From Actinomadura parmotrematis (GTDB taxonomy: Bacteria; Actinomycetota; Actinomycetes; Streptosporangiales; Streptosporangiaceae), in assembly GCF_019458805.1 (NCBI RefSeq), contig NZ_JAIBOA010000011.1, positions 62,001 through 126,000 on the forward strand: a stretch of DNA of 64,000 nucleotides, written 5' to 3'. Both the position numbers and the translations under genes were made by a program. Of this stretch, positions 59,701 through 64,000 are shown piece by piece; the stretch's first letter is position 1; every line of letters begins with the position of its first letter. The notes under the pieces are model-generated. The model saw only the letters and a list, made by a program, of their open reading frames with translations. It did not search any database and was not told the DNA's origin.

Positions 59701-61705
59701 TCGTACCCGACTTGCTCTGCACGGTCGTCTTCCACACCTCCTTGCCGGTCGCGGTGTCGGTGACGTGGAAGGTGGTGGCGAGGGTGCCGCTGTCGGGGTC
59801 GGAATGGCGGGCCGAGAAGGTCATGTCGTCGTTGCCGATGACGACCTTGGCCGGGCTCGCCTGGCACGCGCCGCCAGGCGCCGAGGCCAGCCACTGCGGC
59901 GCGTTCGGAGTCCGGTTGAAGACCGTCGTCATCCGGACGTCCTTGGGCTTGATCTGCTTCCAGGTCATGGCGTTGCTCTCGTTGTGCGCCTTGAGCTGGA
60001 AATTGATCTTCGTGTCGGTCTTGTGGCCGCCGAGCCAGCTCTGCATGTGGCTCGTGATGTCGTAGCCGAGCTTCTTGTCCGAGCAGGCGGGCTTGTTGAC
60101 ATGGCCGAGCTCGCCGCCCTTGGGCGTCCAGTTCGGTTTGTTCGACTTGCTGAAGGCGTCGCTGAGATACAGGTCGGTGCCGACGGTCTCGGCCGAACAT
60201 GACCAGCCTGGCGCGTGCCACGGGGCGATGTTCAGCTTCGACGACACGATCTTCCCGGCCTGGTGCAGCGCCTTGTCGATCGGCAGTTGGACGTACCCGC
60301 GGGACACGTAGGTGCCGGCCGAGCCGCGGGACACAGGTTGGGTGGTGTTGTAGGGGTACCAGCCCATGAAGCCGACCTGGATGTTGTGCTCCACCCGGCC
60401 GGTGTCGCTGTGTTTCTTCGTCGGCCGGTAGGCGTAGCCGTGAGCCGCGGGTCCGCTCGTCGTCCACTGCGCCCAGGTGCCGTCCTCATCGGCGTTGCCG
60501 CCACGCGGAGGATGCACCGGCGTGGGCGTCGGGTCCAGGTACACCGGATACACGGTCGATGCCGCGTTCAGGAACGCCTGGTCCGGCGTGATCTCCAACG
60601 TCTGCTCGCCGCCGTCGGTGTCGGACGCGGCCTTCAGTAGCGTCCCGGTGCGCTTCGGCGCGGCCGCCTGCTGCTGAGCGGTGGTGTCGCCCTTGACGAC
60701 GGCGGTTTTCATCGCCTTCACGTGATCCGCCGGATCAGTGGCGGCCGCGGCCTTCGCAGCGGCGCCCGCCGCAGCCGGGGCGGGATCGGGATCGGTGTTG
60801 ACCGGATCGGCGTCAGGCTCGTCGTTGTCGCCGGGCGGAGCCGACGCCGCGTCGGGGGCGCCGACGGTGTCCCACATCAGGGGTGCGTTGGCACTGTAGA
60901 CGGGCTCGGCGTCGGCGTCGGCGGTGATGTCCAGCGTGCCGTCACCATTCTTGATCATGCTGGTGCCGCTGGACAGCCCGAGTCCGAACTTCAGCACCGT
61001 GAGCCACGGATTGGTGGCACCGGTCCTGTTCTTGATGATGATGAGTTCCTCGACGGACCCGTCGTCCTGGACCGTCAGCGTCATGTCGACGCCGGTGATG
61101 ACCTCGCTGTAGGTGGCTGCCGCGCCGCTCAGCGTCGGCTTGGGCAGCGGCAGCCAGCCCATCGTGAAGCCGCGCCCGCCCGAGTCGAAGGTCGCGAACG
61201 GACCGACACCGCCGCCCGAAAGCTTGACGTCTCCGACGGTGACATTGGGGGAGACCGTCCCGTCGGAGTTGAAGTGCAGGGTCGGGTCCAGGTCCTTCCA
61301 GACACCCCCTTGACGTACCCGCACGGGCTCCAGGGCCTGTTCCACGCTGAGGGTGCCGTCGGGCTGGGCGGTCATCTGCGCCGTAGGGGTCGTCAGCGCG
61401 TCCACGACGACCGGCTCGTCGGTCGCGGCGGCCTGCGCGGAGGCCTTGGAGATGGCCTGGTCGCCCCTACTCTGCGTGGCGGCCGCTCCCGGTCCGGCAG
61501 CGAGCGGCTGGTGCGGAAGCGACGGGGACGCTTGCGCGGTCGATGCGATGTTGACAGCGATCATCACTGTCGATCCGGTCACCAGCGCGGTGAACGCGGT
61601 CATGGCGCGATGGGGCCTGCGCCTGAGGCGTCTACGGGTCAAATCCCAGCTCCTAAGGGATTCACGGTCCCCTCGACGCGGAGTCAGGGGACAGGGCATC
61701 ACCAT
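56792..61705 (-). CDS. Giant secreted protein with ricin-B and LamG domains
   Basis: A 1637-aa exported protein. N-terminal signal segment (about residues 32-60), DNRLRE-like and fibronectin-like regions (about 90-900), a stretch with FG-GAP-like motifs (DINGDNVPDLLLNG, GDFTNDNVQDVAVY, about 880-960), a ricin-B lectin (about 1108-1240, repeated Q-W), a LamG jelly roll (about 1325-1490, MTLSFQFQAKPG...WHTVTLETDG) and a second ricin-B lectin (about 1510-1637). It probably binds carbohydrate outside the cell. Codon third positions look more A/T-rich than in flanking genes. It is divergent from an RHS-type gene. Confidence 0.8.
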   Translation of the reverse strand: MVMPCPLTPRRGDRESLRSWDLTRRRLRRRPHRAMTAFTALVTGSTVMIAVNIASTAQASPSLPHQPLAAGPGAAATQSRGDQAISKASAQAAATDEPVVVDALTTPTAQMTAQPDGTLSVEQALEPVRVRQGGVWKDLDPTLHFNSDGTVSPNVTVGDVKLSGGGVGPFATFDSGGRGFTMGWLPLPKPTLSGAAATYSEVITGVDMTLTVQDDGSVEELIIIKNRTGATNPWLTVLKFGLGLSSGTSMIKNGDGTLDITADADAEPVYSANAPLMWDTVGAPDAASAPPGDNDEPDADPVNTDPDPAPAAAGAAAKAAAATDPADHVKAMKTAVVKGDTTAQQQAAAPKRTGTLLKAASDTDGGEQTLEITPDQAFLNAASTVYPVYLDPTPTPVHPPRGGNADEDGTWAQWTTSGPAAHGYAYRPTKKHSDTGRVEHNIQVGFMGWYPYNTTQPVSRGSAGTYVSRGYVQLPIDKALHQAGKIVSSKLNIAPWHAPGWSCSAETVGTDLYLSDAFSKSNKPNWTPKGGELGHVNKPACSDKKLGYDITSHMQSWLGGHKTDTKINFQLKAHNESNAMTWKQIKPKDVRMTTVFNRTPNAPQWLASAPGGACQASPAKVVIGNDDMTFSARHSDPDSGTLATTFHVTDTATGKEVWKTTVQSKSGTTALTTTVKRSTIQSTWFSDGAAHTFTWYAQTSDGELTSPKSSTCGFTYDPRAPHAPGVKLPTTDGSPIGTVGAQVDLQFAPCQDILADPPASACAYSSTEAHTAGYVYQLNSGPPVTVTAPSGDVAKSVPITLTRVGTNTLTVKAMSAGGNYSELAVDSSRSGQLFTFSVKAPASAVRDADINGDNVPDLLLNGTTTSAGLWLASGVPGGHVSSPVNIGATGPGYNTVPSVNDWNGAQPLHGDFTNDNVQDVAVYYPQGDPIRPGYATVLYGTNSADPLSSTSDMKLDLKPEHLRDRNFRNVYPTQLIAAGNATGDAPSRLPDLIGILGEDGKGRELVAFSSNNTFADYNKARVIASPGDSSSGTYSGDKTPDNPNNDCPTCTWSRFTIVASQKEGVTTLFAMRDDGALWSSTAAANSPPGTQGTWTSISVPWTSKSLKSGMDRPGGPLCLDALDGAHINGTAVRAWDCNGLIPAQQWTLNSNGNVNLAGDTGLCLEVVGGASAKANGTKVDLSACVAGAVNQQWQVYNGGLKNPNSGRCLDAPGSAAGAQLDIWDCNGGANQRWTFGPGLPKLVQADVRADGTTELWWRNLIFATSLWMAADGKSIALGPYNDLASPLHNWSLHDGPGTTQASDQGGTPGVLNNVSWTDPSTDPVHLSVAQFEGDKSWIKLGPDGVLQNRAEMTLSFQFQAKPGTSGILLSTGHDTPDKNNAAAMPLAYIGTDGRLYAQFWNGVVRPMTSPRQVNDGQWHTVTLETDGANQSLFIDNHPRIAMALNPTVSVSDPQVYVGGGVFPVKAWVNSPGGNTTAHPSYFTGTMANVLMYNTWLFPGNQLDPLNKQADVTGRFVSGAGPCMDNRDGAEADGNKVAISACSAAANANQDWTVKPDHTIHWKSKCLNASGTANKSLVVISTCSSSSATQQWYLNSAGEIWNAGAKLCLTNPGNTTANGVQLQVATCAIGPDQTWRYP

Positions 61706-61798
61706 GAGAAGGCATCACCCTGACCGTGATCAATGACCAGATATGGCCAGGGGGTCACTCTGCGGGCGAAGATCGAATATTCGGGCAGCTCAGAGATC

Positions 61799-61834
61799 GT
61801 TTGCGCAGATGTGCAACGACTTGACTACGCAAAC
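61799..61834. promoter_or_regulatory. Inverted repeat in the divergent ricin-LamG/RHS gap
   Basis: GTTTGCG (61799-61805) and CGCAAAC (61828-61834) are perfect inverted half-sites 22 nt apart in the 264-nt gap between the two large divergent genes, in a stretch that is more A/T-rich than the window. A regulator site is possible. I see no small gene in 61706-61969. Confidence 0.35.
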
Positions 61835-61969
61835 GGAGGATGGTGGAGAGCGCTGTCGACGTGAGACGGTCCAGCCGATCTTGTTATCGCTCCTCGCTTC
61901 GCACGACTCCGCCACCGGCCGTCGCCGGAGCGAGGCCGTGTTCAGTGGGGCCCGGCTGCTGGGGCGTCG

Positions 61970-64000
61970 ATGCGTGCTGGACGGTTCTCGGGTTGGCTCG
62001 TTCGTGGCTGGGCCGCATGGACGGCGCGCTCGCGCCTGTTCCGCGTGCTCGTCGCCCTTGCTGTGGTGACACCACTCATCGGAGTCGGTCACTGGGTGTT
62101 GGCAGGTCATGCCCGCCCGCCGGCAGCCAAGGGCGTCGCGGTCAAGGGAGTGCACGACGTGCACTTCGAGAAGACGGCGACCGCGAAGCAGCCTCCGTCC
62201 GTCAAGCCTCCGAAGGAGACCTGGCCTGCGGTCACGACCGCCGACGTCTCCCTCGACCCGGCCAAATTGAGCGTCCGCAACCCCGGCGCGGGCCAGGCAC
62301 CCGCCAAGGGCACGCCGGTGTGGGTGCAACCCGTCAAATCCCCGTCCGGCGCCTACACCGGCCCGGCGAAGGTGACGGTCAAGACCGCCGCCCGTGACAC
62401 AGCCAAGCGCCTCAACATCACCGGCCTGGTCTTCACCGCCACCCCCCACGGCGGCACTCCTGTCACCAAGGGCGCGGGCCCGGTGCGCATCGGCGTCGAC
62501 TACAACTGGCTGACCGCCTACTACGGTCGCAACTGGGCGACGAGCCTGCACATGGTGCAGCTCCCGGCTTGCGCGCTCACCTCGCCCGACAAGACCGAGT
62601 GTCGGACCCAGACGTCCCTTCCAGGTGCCGGGATCTACGTCAAGGGCCAGGACGTCTACGCCCAGCCGACCGCTCTTTCGGTGAACGGCACGGCTACTGT
62701 CCTCGCCGTCACCAGCGGCACCGGCCCTAATGGCACAACCACGGGCGGCGCCGACGGCGGCGCCGCCGGCTCCAGCAACTCGACTGACCTCAAGCCGTCA
62801 GGCTCCTGGACGGCGGGCGGCTCGAGAGGGTCGTTCACTTACAGCTACCCGATCCCAGTGCCGTCGGTGGCCACTGTCCTGGCGCCCCAATTGGGGCTGA
62901 ACTATGACTCGGGCAGCGTCGACGGACAGACATCGGCGACCTCCTCACAAGCCAACTGGCTGGGAGACGGTTGGAGCACCCCGAACTCCTTCATCGAGCA
63001 GACCTTCGCCGGTTGCGCGGACAAGCCGGAGGGGGCTGCTGCTCCCAAGAAGATCGGTGACCTGTGCTACGACGGGCCGATCCTGTCGATGTCGCTGAAC
63101 GGACGCACCGTCGACATCATCGCTCAGAACGGGAAGTACACCACCTCGGACGCCAGCGGCGAGAAGGTGGAGCGCGTCACCAACGCCAACAACGGCACCG
63201 GCGCCGACAACAAGGACTTCTGGAGAATCACCGGCCGGGACGGCACCCAGTACTACTTCGGCCGTAACCAGCTTCCCGGGTGGACCTCAGGCAAGCAGGC
63301 GACCAATTCGGTGGACTGGGAACCGGTGTTCTCAGCCCATCAGCCCAACGGCACCACCTACACCGACCCCTGCTGGAAGTCCGAGGGATTCGACAAGTCG
63401 GTCTGCAAGACCGCTTACCGCTGGCACTTGGACTACGTCGTGGACGTCCGCGGCAACGCGACGTCGTACTACTACAAGCAGGCCACGAACTCGTACACCC
63501 AGAACGCGCCTCTGACCACCACCGATCCGGCGACCATCAAGGCCAATGCCGACTACGTCCGCGACTCCTACCTCGACCACATCGACTACGGCTTCCGTGA
63601 CGGCCAAGCCTACAGCGTCAACTCCGGTCACGCACCGGCTCAGGTGATCTTCAAGTCGTCGCCGCGCTGCCTGTCGGGGAGCTGCGATTTCCCGACCGGG
63701 ACGAGCCGTAACGGCTACTTGGACACGCCCAACGACCTGATCTGCAAGGTCGGGGACCGCTGCCTGGTGAGCGCTCCCACGCACTGGTCCACCGTCCGTC
63801 TCACCGGGATCGCCACCCAACAGTGGGACGGCAGCGCCTATGCGCCGGTGGACTCCTGGACCTTCACCCAGACGATGCCCGACCCCAACGATGGCGCGGA
63901 CCCCACATTGTGGCTGTCGAGCATCAGCCGCAAGGGCGCGGACACTGCCGGCGGAGGAAGCGCCGTCACCTTGCCGGACGTGACGTTCGAGCCGCAGACA
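61970..64000 (+). CDS. RHS/SpvB-like large secreted protein, N-terminal part
   Basis: An open frame from ATG 61970 runs past the window edge (at least 677 aa). It begins MRAGRFSGWLVRGWAAW with a membrane or signal helix (about residues 22-45), and then has SpvB/YD-repeat leader text typical of actinomycete RHS proteins: GSFTYSYPIPVPSVATVLAPQLGLNYDSGSVDG...NWLGDGWS, followed by FWRITGRDGTQYYFGRN. RHS proteins often carry C-terminal toxins; that part is not in the window. Two shorter ORFs in other frames over the same DNA are shadows. Confidence 0.8.
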   Translation, partial: MRAGRFSGWLVRGWAAWTARSRLFRVLVALAVVTPLIGVGHWVLAGHARPPAAKGVAVKGVHDVHFEKTATAKQPPSVKPPKETWPAVTTADVSLDPAKLSVRNPGAGQAPAKGTPVWVQPVKSPSGAYTGPAKVTVKTAARDTAKRLNITGLVFTATPHGGTPVTKGAGPVRIGVDYNWLTAYYGRNWATSLHMVQLPACALTSPDKTECRTQTSLPGAGIYVKGQDVYAQPTALSVNGTATVLAVTSGTGPNGTTTGGADGGAAGSSNSTDLKPSGSWTAGGSRGSFTYSYPIPVPSVATVLAPQLGLNYDSGSVDGQTSATSSQANWLGDGWSTPNSFIEQTFAGCADKPEGAAAPKKIGDLCYDGPILSMSLNGRTVDIIAQNGKYTTSDASGEKVERVTNANNGTGADNKDFWRITGRDGTQYYFGRNQLPGWTSGKQATNSVDWEPVFSAHQPNGTTYTDPCWKSEGFDKSVCKTAYRWHLDYVVDVRGNATSYYYKQATNSYTQNAPLTTTDPATIKANADYVRDSYLDHIDYGFRDGQAYSVNSGHAPAQVIFKSSPRCLSGSCDFPTGTSRNGYLDTPNDLICKVGDRCLVSAPTHWSTVRLTGIATQQWDGSAYAPVDSWTFTQTMPDPNDGADPTLWLSSISRKGADTAGGGSAVTLPDVTFEPQT

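Noticed and set aside
61840..62397. A 185-aa plus-strand ORF in the start region of the RHS gene
   Set aside because: Another frame from ATG 61970 gives a membrane helix and continuous RHS/SpvB text to the window end; the 185-aa product is Arg-rich and featureless.
1..64000. tRNA, rRNA, CRISPR arrays, insertion sequences, prophage genes
   Set aside because: None could be recognised: no tRNA-like cloverleaf, no transposase or integrase text in any frame, and no regular repeat-spacer pattern.

Overview
The window is very GC-rich, tightly packed actinomycete chromosome. Several traits point to a filamentous actinobacterium: frequent GTG starts, 4-nt stop/start overlaps, XRE(DUF5753)/DUF397/HATPase regulatory sets, an ergothioneine operon, a KstR-type steroid regulon and the actinobacterial HutF branch of histidine breakdown. 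A Thermomonosporaceae-like host (Actinomadura/Thermomonospora group) is my inference; there is no rRNA or tRNA gene in the window to anchor it.

Layout. 1-1.9 kb: end of an allantoin operon (allB', alc) and a small membrane protein. 1.9-3.5 kb: an Rpn-like PD-(D/E)XK nuclease followed by three overlapping small ORFs that repeat its C-terminal module. 3.6-7.9 kb: a membrane protein with a lipoyl-like domain, a decayed sigma-factor/CU044_5270 locus, two copies of a 101-nt structured repeat, and an ATPase/XRE/DUF397 regulatory group. 7.9-15.1 kb: a KstR-like repressor divergent from fadD17-fadE28-fadE29-chsH2/chsH1 fusion-ltp2, which removes the last three carbons of a steroid side chain; two KstR-like boxes lie between. 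15-26 kb: a frameshifted DUF4184 gene, a carbonic anhydrase-SulP pair, a LAL-type LuxR regulator, a pentapeptide protein, a TetR/MFS efflux pair, a rhomboid-like protein and a membrane-anchored sigma-like protein. 26-31 kb: egtABCD (ergothioneine), then a third 101-nt repeat and an SGNH lipoprotein. 31-36.9 kb: a membrane protein, cysteine dioxygenase-amidohydrolase, three tandem 13-bp operator-like repeats, a LacI regulator and an aromatic amino-acid lyase homologue with an altered MIO triad. 37-40.3 kb: an OpuC-type osmoprotectant ABC transporter. 40.3-41.6 kb: two exported proteins, one a matrixin-like protease. 41.7-51.4 kb: IclR regulator, hutH-hutU-M20 amidohydrolase-hutF (the fourth 101-nt repeat lies inside), then glutamate decarboxylase coupled to an MFS exporter. 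51.5-55.5 kb: a cis-prenyltransferase coupled to a DUF2236-EF-hand fusion, convergent with a second DUF2236 protein that is divergent from a TetR regulator. 55.5-64 kb: large secreted proteins (Pro/Ser-rich, ricin/LamG, and the start of an RHS/SpvB-like protein), visibly less GC-extreme than the rest.

The two most unusual signals are (i) the four 101-nt repeats, identical in length and plan, with compensatory stem changes, three of which supply the stop codon of a neighbouring gene; and (ii) the Rpn-like nuclease, which has an internal ATG behind a Shine-Dalgarno sequence exactly where the downstream duplicated module ORF begins. That resembles an intragenic antitoxin that has been copied out into separate genes.
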